From Ferribacterium limneticum (GTDB lineage Bacteria; Pseudomonadota; Gammaproteobacteria; Burkholderiales; Rhodocyclaceae), in assembly GCF_020510625.1 (NCBI RefSeq), contig NZ_CP075191.1:1154001-1218000 (forward strand): a DNA stretch of 64,000 nt, given 5' to 3'. Each line of letters starts with the position of its first letter. The stretch's first letter is position 1. Of this stretch, positions 28,802 to 40,280 are shown in pieces. The translations under genes and the position numbers were made by a program. Under the pieces are notes generated by a model, which did no database searches, was not told the DNA's origin, and saw only the letters and a program-made list of their open reading frames with translations.

Positions 28802-29218
28802 TCAGCCAGCGACAACAATCCTTGTTCCGGCAAGTCTGTCGTGCAGAAATTGCTGATCCTTGTCGAACATGACCCAGAAGATGCCAATGCCAAACAGCAG
28901 GATGCTGGGCCAGGCGATCAGGTAGCGCAGCACCGCCTGCATTGGGCGCAAGGGCAATCCGTTGGCATTAACGATGCGGAGCTTCCATGTTTTCATGGGT
29001 AGCGTCTGGCCGCCATTGAGCCAGCACCAGACGAAGTAGATCAGCAGCAGAACAAGGATATGAAGCCACAGGGCTCTTGGGCTGATCGTCCAGCCAAACC
29101 CGGAAAGGACGACCTGTGGCATCAGGAAACCGATCAGCAGGATCGAGAAGACGACGAGTCCTTCGTAGAGCATGCAGACCAGGCGCCGCTGAATACCCGG
29201 AAGTTGAGTTGTCATCAT
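28802..29218 (-). CDS. RDD family membrane protein
   Basis: 138 residues with the RDD pattern: R11-R12 and the later LNGGQTLPMKTWKLRIVNANG and DKDQQFLHDRLAGTRIV. Three hydrophobic segments. Function of the family is varied and mostly unknown. Last gene of a sigma-DUF3619-DUF3106-RDD operon; overlaps DUF3106 by a few bases. Two adjacent ATGs (29218, 29215) are possible starts. Confidence 0.87.
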   Translation of the reverse strand: MMTTQLPGIQRRLVCMLYEGLVVFSILLIGFLMPQVVLSGFGWTISPRALWLHILVLLLIYFVWCWLNGGQTLPMKTWKLRIVNANGLPLRPMQAVLRYLIAWPSILLFGIGIFWVMFDKDQQFLHDRLAGTRIVVAG

Positions 29219-29781
29219 TGAGCGCTTCCACCAACCGCCGAGGGTTGGGCTGGTGGTGTTCCTGTTCCGGTTGCGGCGTCAGTCGCGTGGGGGGCGGCTG
29301 AACTTGAAAGAGGAGCTGAGGCTGGTGGAGTGGCAAGCAGCTTCGATGATTTGCCGGTTTCTCTAATGCGCTGCTTTTCATCGGCAGGGAGATTTGAATA
29401 TGCCTCCCACTTTTGCCTGACTACCTGTTTCTGCTCGGGGGGGAGTTGCTTGAAGTCTTTGTAGGTGTCGCGGACTTTTGAGCGCTCCGTCGGTGAGAGG
29501 CCTGCCCATTCGCGCATCCGGTCCTGTATCCGTTGTTGCTCGTCCTGTTTCATGCTCGGGTAGCGTTCAGCAATGCCAAGCCACTTTTTCTTCCGGATGT
29601 TCTCCATCCCGTCCCAGTCTTTTGCGAGTGGTGCGAGAATATTTCTTTGTTGGCCGTTCAGCTGACTCCATGCAGGTTGTGGAGGCGTGCCAATGATCGC
29701 TGTCGTTGGCGGTTCGGCAGCGAAAGAAGAACTAAGGGCAAGACTGAGAATCAGTCCTCCGAGGAATCGTCTACAAGCCAT
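29215..29781 (-). CDS. DUF3106 domain secreted protein
   Basis: 188 residues. Signal peptide (MACRRFLGGLILSLALSSSFAA), then a helical DUF3106-like region with repeating W-x-(5-8)-P modules (WDGMENIRKKKWLGIAERYPSM, REWAGLSPTERSKVRDTYKDF, KWEAYSNLPADEKQRIRE), then a disordered Ser/Ala/Pro tail. Probably periplasmic. The DUF3619 gene overlaps its start by 31 bases. The helical spacing recalls periplasmic stress sensors of the Spy/CpxP kind, which is only an analogy. Confidence 0.82.
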   Translation of the reverse strand: MACRRFLGGLILSLALSSSFAAEPPTTAIIGTPPQPAWSQLNGQQRNILAPLAKDWDGMENIRKKKWLGIAERYPSMKQDEQQRIQDRMREWAGLSPTERSKVRDTYKDFKQLPPEQKQVVRQKWEAYSNLPADEKQRIRETGKSSKLLATPPASAPLSSSAAPHATDAATGTGTPPAQPSAVGGSAQ

Positions 29782-30134
29782 TCGAAGAAATCGTTATCCA
29801 GGAAAGCATCGGGAGGCAAATCGTCGGTCAGAAGGGCGCTATCCACTTCTTCCAATTCGGTGACGTACTGGACGCTGTGCCAATAGAAAGAAATCCACAT
29901 GCCAAGTAGCAATGCCAGCACGGCAAGTATCTGCTTGAGATAGGGAATGTGAGAACCCGTTCGGAATGAGTGCGAGCCAAACCCGGCCAGCACCATTTGC
30001 GGAGCAGCTTGTTTCTGGCGCGCCAATGCCTGATGGCGAGCGGCTTCCAGCCTCCGGGATGCGGCCGGAGGAATGTCTTTCAGTCCGTGGTTCAGCGCTT
30101 GCCGAACGCGATATGCATAACGTTCTTCGTTCAT
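29751..30134 (-). CDS. DUF3619 single-pass membrane protein, candidate anti-sigma factor
   Basis: 127 residues from the ATG at 30134, which overlaps the sigma factor stop as ATGA. A soluble N-terminal part (residues 1-60), one transmembrane helix at about 66-85 (LKQILAVLALLLGMWISFYW) and an acidic C-terminal tail. Position and topology fit an anti-sigma factor, but no zinc-binding anti-sigma motif is seen; that role is inference. Confidence 0.82.
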   Translation of the reverse strand: MNEERYAYRVRQALNHGLKDIPPAASRRLEAARHQALARQKQAAPQMVLAGFGSHSFRTGSHIPYLKQILAVLALLLGMWISFYWHSVQYVTELEEVDSALLTDDLPPDAFLDNDFFEWLVDDSSED

Positions 30135-30709
30135 AGCTTTATACCTTTTGCCGATAGAGCGGCGGCAAGCGTGTGGGTGGCACGCGAGCAATGGGTCTTG
30201 ACGCTGCCTTCCGAGCAACCCATCGCAGCCGCAGTTTCGGCTACGTCCATGTCTTCCCAGTAACGCATGAGGAAGGCTTCCCGTTGACGTGTGGGCAATT
30301 TTTTTATTTCGTCGTCGATAAGATTCAGGGTCTGGGCCTGGAGTAACTTGCTTTCCGGGGTTCTTGGGCCGGCATCATCTTCGTCGGCGGCCAGTGTTTC
30401 GAGCGGGTCGTGGTCATCGTCGTCGTCCGGGGTGAATGCCGAGAGCAACGTCGTCCACATTGAGCGCACCTTGCTGCGCCGATAGTAGTCGCGGATGGTG
30501 TTTTGCAAAATGCGCTGGAAGAGCATCGGAAACTCTTCGTTAGGACGGTCGCCATATTTCTCGGCGAGCTTGAGCATGGCATCCTGAACGATGTCCAGCG
30601 CCGCCTCTTCATCGCGGACGGCAAACATCGCCTGTTTGAAGGCCCGGCGCTCGATAGATTCGAGAAAGCTGGAAAGTTGTTGGGGTGATGCCAGGGTCGT
30701 CTCTTCCAA
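30131..30709 (-). CDS. ECF-type RNA polymerase sigma factor
   Basis: 192 residues. Sigma region 2 (about 22-85, AALDIVQDAMLKLAEKYGDRP, LFQRILQNTIRDYYRRSK) and region 4 (about 135-185, LPTRQREAFLMRYWEDMDVAETAAAMGCSEGSVKTHCSRA). The linker between them is unusually long and acidic (DDDDDHDPLETLAADEDD). The start appears to be TTG at 30709 with AAGG upstream. It heads an operon with DUF3619, DUF3106 and RDD genes, a set conserved in betaproteobacteria. Confidence 0.88.
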   Translation of the reverse strand: MEETTLASPQQLSSFLESIERRAFKQAMFAVRDEEAALDIVQDAMLKLAEKYGDRPNEEFPMLFQRILQNTIRDYYRRSKVRSMWTTLLSAFTPDDDDDHDPLETLAADEDDAGPRTPESKLLQAQTLNLIDDEIKKLPTRQREAFLMRYWEDMDVAETAAAMGCSEGSVKTHCSRATHTLAAALSAKGIKL

Positions 30710-30810
30710 TAGGCCTTGAGCAATATGGGGAATACCGGGAAACCTTGACCGAAAAGGGGCGGTCGATTAAGGTTACGCCCTTTTAGGCAACAGCTTTTTT
30801 GGGCTCAAGA

Positions 30811-32511
30811 ATGATGATCAGCGGTGCAGAAATTGTAATCAGGTGCCTGCAAGAAGAAAAGGTCGAATATGTGTTCGGTTACCCAGGGGGTTCCGTTTTG
30901 CACATTTATGATGCACTTTTCAAGCAGGATCAGGTCAAGCACATTCTCGTTCGCCACGAGCAGGCTGCTGTCCATGCTGCAGACGCGTTTTCGCGTTCCT
31001 CGCAGAAGGTAGGCGTCGCGCTGGTGACCTCGGGGCCCGGTGTGACCAACACCGTGACGGGTATTGCCACCGCTTACATGGATTCGATTCCGATGGTGGT
31101 CATCACTGGTCAGGTGCCGACCCAATACATCGGTCAGGACGCCTTCCAGGAGTGCGACACGGTCGGCATCACCCGTCCGTGCGTCAAGCACAATTTCCTG
31201 GTCAAGGATGTCAAGGACTTGGCCTCGACGATCAAGAAGGCCTTTCATATTGCCTCGACTGGTCGGCCCGGTCCGGTCGTTGTTGATGTTCCGAAGGACA
31301 TCACCGCTCAGATGTGCGAGTTCGATTACCCCAAGACCGTTCATATGCGGTCCTACAACCCGGTGGTCAAAGGGCATCTGGGGCAGATCAAAAAAGCTGT
31401 GCAGATTCTTCAGGAAGCCAAGCGCCCGATTATTTATACCGGCGGTGGCGTGATTCTTTCGGATGCGGCCGAAAAGTTGACTCAACTGGCTCGCAAGCTG
31501 GATTTTCCGGTCACCAATACGCTGATGGGCTTGGGCGGTTATCCGGCCACCGATCGTCAGTTCGTTGGCATGCTGGGCATGCACGGCACGTTCGAGGCCA
31601 ACAATGCCATGCACTACGCCGATGTGATCCTGGCGATTGGTGCCCGTTTCGATGACCGCGTGATTGGCAACCCTGATCACTTCGGTAGCGAGAAGCGCCG
31701 CGTCATTCACATCGATATCGATCCTTCGTCGATTTCCAAGCGGGTCAAGGTCGATGTGCCTATTGTCGGTAATGTGCCTGATGTCCTGGATGAAATCCTG
31801 AAGTTGCTCGACGGTGGATTCAAGACCGATCCGGAAGTCTCCGACTGGTGGAAACAGATTGAGGAATGGCGTGGCCGTGATTCTCTGCGTTACAAGCAGG
31901 CTGAACACATCATGCCGCAGTACGTCGTCGAAAAATTGTACGAAGTGACCGGGGGCGATGCCTTCATTACTTCCGACGTTGGCCAGCACCAGATGTTTGC
32001 CGCGCAGTACTACAAGTTCAACAAGCCGCGTCGCTGGATCAATTCCGGTGGTCTGGGCACCATGGGCGTTGGCTTGCCTTATGGCATGGGTGTCCTGCTC
32101 GCCAATCCCGGAGCGCAAGTGGCTTGTGTGACTGGCGAAGGTTCCATCCAGATGTGTATTCAGGAAATGTCGACTTGCAAGCAGTATGAACTGCCGGTCA
32201 AGATCATCAACCTGAACAACGGCATGCTGGGTATGGTCCGTCAGTGGCAGGAGATGTTCTACTCCAAGCGTTATTCCCAGTCCTACGTCACCTCGCTGCC
32301 TGATTTCGTCAAGCTGGCCGAAGCCTATGGTCACGTTGGCATGCGCATTGAAAAGCCGGAGGATGTCGAGCCGGCGTTGCGCAAGGCATTCACCGAGCAC
32401 AAGAACGATCTGGTCTTCATGGACTTCATCATCGATCCGGGTGCCAACGTGTTCCCGATGGTCGCGGCAGGCAAGGGCCTGACCGAAATGATCCTCGCTG
32501 AAGATCTGTAA
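30811..32511 (+). CDS. ilvB: Acetolactate synthase, large catalytic subunit
   Basis: 566 residues (called ilvI or ilvB). It is a ThDP-, FAD- and Mg-dependent enzyme making 2-acetolactate and acetohydroxybutyrate. Motifs: YVFGYPGGSVLHIYDAL, RHEQAAVHAADAF with the ThDP-activating glutamate, and the C-terminal ThDP-Mg block GEGSIQMCIQEM to LNN. The ATG at 30811 is chosen over an upstream TTG. It begins ilvB-ilvN-ilvC-pssA-leuA. I see no leucine/valine-rich leader peptide. Confidence 0.97.
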   Translation: MMISGAEIVIRCLQEEKVEYVFGYPGGSVLHIYDALFKQDQVKHILVRHEQAAVHAADAFSRSSQKVGVALVTSGPGVTNTVTGIATAYMDSIPMVVITGQVPTQYIGQDAFQECDTVGITRPCVKHNFLVKDVKDLASTIKKAFHIASTGRPGPVVVDVPKDITAQMCEFDYPKTVHMRSYNPVVKGHLGQIKKAVQILQEAKRPIIYTGGGVILSDAAEKLTQLARKLDFPVTNTLMGLGGYPATDRQFVGMLGMHGTFEANNAMHYADVILAIGARFDDRVIGNPDHFGSEKRRVIHIDIDPSSISKRVKVDVPIVGNVPDVLDEILKLLDGGFKTDPEVSDWWKQIEEWRGRDSLRYKQAEHIMPQYVVEKLYEVTGGDAFITSDVGQHQMFAAQYYKFNKPRRWINSGGLGTMGVGLPYGMGVLLANPGAQVACVTGEGSIQMCIQEMSTCKQYELPVKIINLNNGMLGMVRQWQEMFYSKRYSQSYVTSLPDFVKLAEAYGHVGMRIEKPEDVEPALRKAFTEHKNDLVFMDFIIDPGANVFPMVAAGKGLTEMILAEDL

Positions 32512-32529
32512 GCGGGGGAGGAAAAGAAT

Positions 32530-33021
32530 ATGCGACACATCATTTCCATCCTGATTGAAAACGAATCGGGCGCATTGTCCCGAGTGGCAGGGCTGTTCTC
32601 TGCCCGTGGCTATAACATCGATACGCTCACCGTGGCACCGACGGAAGATCCCTCGTTGTCCCGGATGACCATCCTGACCAGGGGTTCCGACGAGGTCCTC
32701 GAACAGATCACCAAGCAGCTCAACAAGCTGGTTGATGTGGTCAAGGTGGTTGATCTCTCCGAGGCTGCTCACGTCGAGCGCGAACTGATGCTGATCAAGG
32801 TTCGCGCCACCGGCAAGGACCGCGAAGAGATGAAGCGCATGGCCGATATTTTCCGTGGTCGCATCATCGATGTCACGGAGTCGACCTATGTGATCGAGTT
32901 GACTGGCGCAAGCTCCAAGCTCGACTCCTTCATTGCCGCGCTCGATGCCGGCCTGATTCTCGAAACCGTCCGTACCGGTGTCTGTGGCATCGGTCGTGGC
33001 GATCGTATTCTCAAAGTCTAA
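32530..33021 (+). CDS. ilvN: Acetolactate synthase, small regulatory subunit
   Basis: 163 residues with an N-terminal ACT domain (HIISILIENESGALSRVAGLFSARGYNIDTLTV). It binds valine and gives feedback control of the large subunit, 18 bases upstream. Ribosome binding site GGGGAGGA is clear. Confidence 0.97.
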   Translation: MRHIISILIENESGALSRVAGLFSARGYNIDTLTVAPTEDPSLSRMTILTRGSDEVLEQITKQLNKLVDVVKVVDLSEAAHVERELMLIKVRATGKDREEMKRMADIFRGRIIDVTESTYVIELTGASSKLDSFIAALDAGLILETVRTGVCGIGRGDRILKV

Positions 33022-34062
<1,041 letters not shown>

Positions 34063-34115
34063 TTTGGTCTCGGCTCGGTAGCGTCTCCCGTATTGGCTGA
34101 CGCTATCCTCGCTTC

Positions 34116-34150
34116 GGGCGGTGCGGGAGACTGCACCGCCCTTGTTGTTT
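34116..34150 (+). terminator. Terminator after ilvC
   Basis: A 9-base perfect stem GGGCGGTGC (34116-34124) and GCACCGCCC (34133-34141) followed by TTGTTGTTT, 54 bases after the ilvC stop. It may separate ilvBNC from pssA-leuA, or attenuate. Confidence 0.75.
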
Positions 34151-34207
34151 GTGGCTTTTCGCGGCGCCGGGTGTATCCTTTTCCGGTTGCCCATTCAATT
34201 GTGACCC

Positions 34208-34960
34208 ATGACAGAACTCAAGCCCCGTAAGACCCTGTTCAATCCCGAGTTAAAGCGGCGCGGAATTTATGTGCTGCCCAATCTGTTCACTACGGCAGCC
34301 CTGTTTGCCGGGTTTTTCGCCATTGTGCAGGCCATGCAGGGGGATTTCGAGCGGGCGGCGATGGCGATCTTCATCGCCATGGTCCTTGATGGCCTCGATG
34401 GCCGTGTGGCGCGACTGACGCATACCCAATCGGCTTTTGGCGCCGAGTACGACTCGCTGTCGGATATGGTCAGCTTTGGCGCTGCGCCGGCGCTGGTCAT
34501 GTACGAATGGGCATTGCGCGATCTCGGCCGCCTGGGCTGGATCGCCGCGTTTATCTATTGTGCGGGAGCGGCGTTGCGCTTGGCGCGTTTCAATACGACG
34601 CTGGAAGTAATGGACAAGCGTTTCTTCCAGGGTTTGCCCTCTCCGGCGGCGGCGGCGCTGGTCGCCGGTCTGGTCTGGGTGATGATTGTTTCCGGTGTCC
34701 CGGGCAGCGATGTGCGCTGGCTGGCTTGTGTGCTGACCATCTTTGCCGGCATCACCATGGTGTCCAATATCCGCTATTACAGCTTCAAGGACGTCAATCT
34801 CAAGAAGAGCGTGCCCTTCTTCGTGATTGCAGCAATTGCACTTGGCTTTGCACTGGTTGCCTACAGCCCTGAAATTGCCCTTTTCGGCTTCTTCGTCTTT
34901 TATGGTTTGTCCGGCTACGTGCTGGCCGCTGTCGGCCTGTTGAAACGTAAGGCACAGTGA
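34208..34960 (+). CDS. pssA: CDP-diacylglycerol-serine O-phosphatidyltransferase
   Basis: 250 residues with the CDP-alcohol phosphotransferase motif ([27 protein letters not shown]) in an integral membrane protein with about seven hydrophobic segments. It makes phosphatidylserine, precursor of phosphatidylethanolamine. Its place between ilvC and leuA is usual for betaproteobacteria although the pathway is unrelated. Confidence 0.96.
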   Translation: MTELKPRKTLFNPELKRRGIYVLPNLFTTAALFAGFFAIVQAMQGDFERAAMAIFIAMVLDGLDGRVARLTHTQSAFGAEYDSLSDMVSFGAAPALVMYEWALRDLGRLGWIAAFIYCAGAALRLARFNTTLEVMDKRFFQGLPSPAAAALVAGLVWVMIVSGVPGSDVRWLACVLTIFAGITMVSNIRYYSFKDVNLKKSVPFFVIAAIALGFALVAYSPEIALFGFFVFYGLSGYVLAAVGLLKRKAQ

Positions 34961-34976
34961 CTTCTCGGAGCAGTAT

Positions 34977-36518
34977 ATGAAACAGCATCTGGTTATTTTC
35001 GACACCACGCTGCGTGACGGCGAGCAAAGCCCTGGCGCATCGATGACCAAGGAAGAAAAGCTTCGCGTTGCCCGTCAGCTCGAAAAAATGAAGGTTGACG
35101 TCATTGAGGCGGGTTTCGCTGCGGCGTCCCAAGGTGACTTCGATGCCATCCACGCCATTGCCCAGACCATCAAGGATTCGACGGTTTGTTCGCTGGCACG
35201 GGCCAATGAGAATGATATTCGCCGGGCCGGTGAGGCGATCAAGCCGGCCAAGTCCGGTCGTATACATACCTTTATCGCGACCTCTCCCATCCACATGGAA
35301 AAGAAGTTGCGCATGACGCCTGATCAGGTGGTCGAGCAGGCAATCAAGGCGATTGGCTGGGCTCGTGAATACACCGATGACGTCGAGTTTTCAGCTGAAG
35401 ATGCTGGACGTTCCGAACTGGACTTCCTATGTCGTATCTTCGAGGAGGTCATCAAGGCCGGTGCAACGACCATCAATGTGCCGGATACCGTTGGCTACAA
35501 TATCCCCTCGCAGTACGCGGAGACCATGCGCCAGTTGATCGAGCGTGTGCCTAATTCCGGCAAAGTCGTTTGGTCGGTCCATTGCCATAACGACCTCGGG
35601 CTGGCTGTGTCCAATTCCCTGGCTGCGGTGCTGTCAGGGGCGCGTCAGGTCGAATGTACAATCAATGGTCTTGGTGAGCGGGCCGGTAACGCGGCGCTGG
35701 AAGAGATCGTCATGGCGGTGCGTACCCGGGCCGATGTCTTCCCGGTCGAGACACGCATCGATACAACCCAGATCGTGCCGGCGTCGAAGCTGGTGTCGCA
35801 GATTACGGGTTATCCGGTGCAGCCGAACAAGGCCGTGGTTGGCGCCAATGCCTTCGCCCACGAGTCCGGTATCCATCAGGATGGCGTGCTGAAGCATCGT
35901 GAAACCTACGAAATCATGCGAGCTCAGGATGTGGGCTGGACACAGAACAAACTGGTGCTCGGCAAGCATTCCGGCCGCAATGCCTTCAAGAATCGCCTGC
36001 AGGAGTTGGGTATCGAATTGGATAGCGATGAGGCGATGAATGCTGCGTTCGCGCGTTTCAAGGAATTGGCCGACAAGAAACACGAAATCTTCGACGAAGA
36101 CCTGCATGCCTTGGTTTCTGACGAACTAGTGACACCGGATCAGGAATACTACAAGCTGGTCTATTCGCGCGTTTGTTCCGAGACGGGCGAGATGCCGCGG
36201 GCGCTAGTGATCCTTAACGTTGGCGGCACCGAGCACAAGGCCGAGGCTGATGGTGGTGGGCCGGTCGATGCGACTTTCAAGGCCATCGAGAGCATTGCCA
36301 GTAGTGGCGCCGAATTGCTGCTCTATTCGGTCAATGCAATTACCACCGGGACCGATGCGCAGGGTGAGGTGACAACTCGTCTGTCCAAGGGTGATCGCAT
36401 CGTCAATGGCAACGGCGCGGATACGGACATCGTCATCGCTTCAGCGCGGTCCTATCTGAATGCGCTGAACAAGCTGCATTCGACGCTCGACAAGGTCAAG
36501 GCGCAAGGCAACGTCTGA
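34977..36518 (+). CDS. leuA: 2-isopropylmalate synthase
   Basis: 513 residues. It condenses acetyl-CoA with 2-oxoisovalerate, the first step of leucine synthesis. The TIM barrel ([48 protein letters not shown]) is followed by the linker with HSGRNAF and a C-terminal LeuA regulatory domain for leucine feedback (about 390-510). It starts 17 bases after pssA. Confidence 0.98.
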   Translation: MKQHLVIFDTTLRDGEQSPGASMTKEEKLRVARQLEKMKVDVIEAGFAAASQGDFDAIHAIAQTIKDSTVCSLARANENDIRRAGEAIKPAKSGRIHTFIATSPIHMEKKLRMTPDQVVEQAIKAIGWAREYTDDVEFSAEDAGRSELDFLCRIFEEVIKAGATTINVPDTVGYNIPSQYAETMRQLIERVPNSGKVVWSVHCHNDLGLAVSNSLAAVLSGARQVECTINGLGERAGNAALEEIVMAVRTRADVFPVETRIDTTQIVPASKLVSQITGYPVQPNKAVVGANAFAHESGIHQDGVLKHRETYEIMRAQDVGWTQNKLVLGKHSGRNAFKNRLQELGIELDSDEAMNAAFARFKELADKKHEIFDEDLHALVSDELVTPDQEYYKLVYSRVCSETGEMPRALVILNVGGTEHKAEADGGGPVDATFKAIESIASSGAELLLYSVNAITTGTDAQGEVTTRLSKGDRIVNGNGADTDIVIASARSYLNALNKLHSTLDKVKAQGNV

Positions 36519-36548
36519 TTGCTCTGCCTTGTTTGCCGAAAAGCCGCC

Positions 36549-37516
<968 letters not shown>

Positions 37517-37531
37517 CTATTATACGGCCCC

Positions 37532-38365
37532 ATGCAAATTCGCTCCCGAAATCGCCGTGACGGTCGGAAGTCGCCAGTTACGGCCGGTATCTTCCATCGC
37601 TTTTACAGCGAAAACATGATGCAGACGAGTGCAGCGCTGGCCTTCACAACGCTGATGGCACTGGTTCCGCTCGTCACTGTTGTCCTGTCTGTGGCGCATG
37701 CCATTCCCTATCTCGATCTGGTCGTGGCACGTCTGGATCTGATGGTGCGCGAAGCGTTGTTGCCGACCGGCGCTGCCGGCGCGATTGTCGGCAATATCGG
37801 GAGGTTCTCGCAGAAAGCGCAAAATCTTACCCTGGCGGGTATCGGGGTGCTCAGCGTGACGGCGTTTTTGTTGATGAATACCATCGAAAGGGCCTTCAAT
37901 CATCTTTGGCAGGTGAAGCCGCGTCCTGTGCTGGCACGCTTGCGTCTTTACGCCTTCGTGATGGCGGTATGGCCTTTTGTCCTGGGCGCCGTCGCGGGAG
38001 TGATGTCTTTTGCCGTGACCGCTTCGCTTGGCTTCTTTGATGAACCAATGTGGTTTCGTCGTTTTGCCCTGAAAGTGGTTGCCACGGTGCTGCTTGGCTT
38101 GTTTTTCTCGTTTCTTTATTACGCGGTTCCAAACGCCGAGGTCTCCCGGCGAGCTGCACTGCTTGGTGGCGTATTTGCTGCACTGGCCTTTGCAGCCATG
38201 CAGAAAGTTTTCGAGTTCTTTCTGGTCAGTTCGGCCACGCTGAAAAGCATCTACGGTGCTTTCGCAGCCTTTCCTGTCTTTCTGGTCTGGCTGCACCTCT
38301 CATGGGCTGTGGTGCTTTTCGGTGGTTTGCTAGCAGCTAGCGTGAACCGTCCGGGGCGACGCTGA
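37532..38365 (+). CDS. YihY/virulence factor BrkB family inner membrane protein
   Basis: 277 residues with six hydrophobic segments and the YihY pattern (SAALAFTTLMALVPLVTVVLSV, LLMNTIERAFNHLWQV, VFLVWLHLSWAVVLFGGLL). Once named RNase BN, but that activity belongs to another protein; true function unknown. ATG at 37532 is chosen; the longer in-frame extension enters wrbA. Its 3' end overlaps the converging PilZ-like gene by 29 bases. Confidence 0.9.
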   Translation: MQIRSRNRRDGRKSPVTAGIFHRFYSENMMQTSAALAFTTLMALVPLVTVVLSVAHAIPYLDLVVARLDLMVREALLPTGAAGAIVGNIGRFSQKAQNLTLAGIGVLSVTAFLLMNTIERAFNHLWQVKPRPVLARLRLYAFVMAVWPFVLGAVAGVMSFAVTASLGFFDEPMWFRRFALKVVATVLLGLFFSFLYYAVPNAEVSRRAALLGGVFAALAFAAMQKVFEFFLVSSATLKSIYGAFAAFPVFLVWLHLSWAVVLFGGLLAASVNRPGRR

Positions 38366-39851
38366 AGATTTCGATCGTGTTGGTCTGTTCGATGAGGCGC
38401 GTGGTCTGAAATTCGTGAATCTGCAGGTTGTCCTCTTCCTGGAGCACAATGATTCGCCGGGTATTTTCCTTGATCAATCCGGTCGGTACGACTAGCGACT
38501 GACTTGGGCGTAACGGCGGTGTGGGGGGCAGGATCAGTGCCGCCACCTTGCTTGATTCCAGTTCGTAAGGGTAGGCAATTTCTACGGCCATGGCCTTGGG
38601 GGCCAGCATTTGCAGGCCGAGTTCAATATGCTCGGGGTTCTCTGATATGGCCCAGCGGATGATGCAGGCGTGCCATGCGGTCGATGTCCCGGAGTGCTCT
38701 TCCGTTGCCTGCAGGGCCACAATATCGCCAACCCTGATATCTGCCGTGTGGCCGGACATGTGCATCAGCGCGTAACCATCCGGACTTTCGTTGGTGACCA
38801 TCCACTCGCTTAATTCGGTGGGTAGCCCCGGGGAGCGTATGAGTCGCCATAGGTTGCTGAGTCCAGAGCACAGGTTGGCACGATAGGATTGTCTCCGGCG
38901 GGGAAATCTCCGTTTTGTCGGGTGTCCCCACAGGTGAGTCAGGCGTAACAGCACGCCGGGGCCAGTATGAGAGTCGGCGAATGCTGGCAGTTTCAGAAAA
39001 TCGGACGGAATGCCCTGAATGAGTTCCGCGTGGTGCTTGAGTGCAAGTTCCGCGACCGCATCGCAGGAGAAGTAAAGAACTTGCGCTTCAGGGCTGGGAA
39101 TGCGGCGAATAAGCGCATGGGCCGGAAAATCCTTGTCCGGATCAATCCAGAAGATGCCTTGGCTGTCGAGTGGCGGGTTTTCGAGCAACTCGATATCCGG
39201 CGTGCAGTTGGTGATGTATTCGCCAATGAATTCGAGCTCTTCGGATGAGAAGGAGGCTGGTTGGGCAATGGCGGCCAAGAGGATGTACGAGTAGATTCGC
39301 CGTATGCTTGGGCCGCCATTGGGGCCGGGGAAATCTTCCAGGCCGAGTCGACGTGCCGTACGAAACGCCGCATGCAGTTGTTGCCAAAGTCCGATGGGGG
39401 TTGGAGCCGCGATCAATTGCGTAATGCGGACCTGCCAGGCAATAGTGTGCATCGCGCGACGCAGGGAGGTGTGCGGGGTGCGCGAGGCGCCAAGTCCTTC
39501 GGGGTCAAAAAGTTCTGCCAGCGTATTGAAATAGTCTTGCGTCAAGGTCTCGAGCAGGTCGAGCAGCGTCCTGACTCTTTGCCGGACTTTTCGCGAAATC
39601 GGCAGGCCGACTTCATGCAGTCCAGGGGCTTCCGCCTTGGCAATGCGTTCCGCTTGACTGAAGAGCAAGTCGAGGATTTTCAGTCGCTGGGTATTGGGCG
39701 CAGGGGTTTCGCGCAGTAACAAAAGCTGGTGGTGTAACTGGTCGGCATCTTCTGCGCCAGTGCGTCCGTGGGCCAGTGCCAACCATTCAAGAATGCTCTT
39801 GATGTTGGCTTCGGGGCTTGTTGGCAAGAGACGGCTCGCTGCGCTATTCAT
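38337..39851 (-). CDS. Hypothetical protein with C-terminal PilZ-like region
   Basis: 504 residues, soluble, largely helical in the first 300. The C-terminal region has features of a PilZ domain for cyclic-di-GMP: RQSYR (R320, R324) as the RxxxR element and NESPDG (354-359) as the D/NxSxxG element, then a beta-strand ending GLQML. Spacing between the two is somewhat long, so binding is uncertain. No known enzymatic domain is seen in the N-terminal part. A single gene, transcribed away from rpsP. Confidence 0.65.
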   Translation of the reverse strand: MNSAASRLLPTSPEANIKSILEWLALAHGRTGAEDADQLHHQLLLLRETPAPNTQRLKILDLLFSQAERIAKAEAPGLHEVGLPISRKVRQRVRTLLDLLETLTQDYFNTLAELFDPEGLGASRTPHTSLRRAMHTIAWQVRITQLIAAPTPIGLWQQLHAAFRTARRLGLEDFPGPNGGPSIRRIYSYILLAAIAQPASFSSEELEFIGEYITNCTPDIELLENPPLDSQGIFWIDPDKDFPAHALIRRIPSPEAQVLYFSCDAVAELALKHHAELIQGIPSDFLKLPAFADSHTGPGVLLRLTHLWGHPTKRRFPRRRQSYRANLCSGLSNLWRLIRSPGLPTELSEWMVTNESPDGYALMHMSGHTADIRVGDIVALQATEEHSGTSTAWHACIIRWAISENPEHIELGLQMLAPKAMAVEIAYPYELESSKVAALILPPTPPLRPSQSLVVPTGLIKENTRRIIVLQEEDNLQIHEFQTTRLIEQTNTIEIFSVAPDGSR

Positions 39852-39953
39852 TGTCTGCGGAGGATAACAAAAAATTACCTTTTCGCCATTGGTGCAGTGT
39901 CATTGGCGAGCAGGCTTCCTGGCGTTGCTGCTGTTTCCACTTCTCTAAGTGGC

Positions 39954-39981
39954 TTGTTTTTCCTTGATAAAGCGATATAAT
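39954..39981 (+). promoter_or_regulatory. Promoter of the rpsP operon
   Basis: TTGTTT (39954-39959) and a perfect TATAAT (39976-39981) with a 16-base spacer, 35 bases before the rpsP start. Confidence 0.65.
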
Positions 39982-40016
39982 CGACGGTCTTTTTTCCTGC
40001 TAACGAAAGTATTCCC

Positions 40017-40271
40017 ATGGTTGTTATCCGTCTTGCCCGTGGTGGCGCCAAGAAGCGCCCGTTCTACAACATGGTTGTTACCGATTCCCGTAACCGTCGT
40101 GATGGCCGTTTCGTTGAGCGCATCGGCTTCTACAACCCGGTAGCCTCAGGCAATGCCGAAGCGCTGCGCGTTTCCGTTGATCGTCTCGCCTACTGGCAGA
40201 GCAATGGCGCCCAGCTATCCCCGACGGTTGCTCGTCTGGTCAAGCAGCACGCTGCTCAGCAAGTCGCCTAA
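40017..40271 (+). CDS. rpsP: 30S ribosomal protein S16
   Basis: 84 residues, [21 protein letters not shown] at the N-terminus, the usual S16 sequence. First gene of the rpsP-rimM-trmD-rplS operon, with a good promoter upstream. Confidence 0.98.
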   Translation: MVVIRLARGGAKKRPFYNMVVTDSRNRRDGRFVERIGFYNPVASGNAEALRVSVDRLAYWQSNGAQLSPTVARLVKQHAAQQVA

Positions 40272-40280
40272 GTTTTTGTT

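Noticed and set aside
30710..30810. Leader peptide attenuator before ilvB
   Set aside because: No short frame rich in Leu, Ile or Val codons is present, and the only GC-rich pairing (near 30755-30785) is imperfect.
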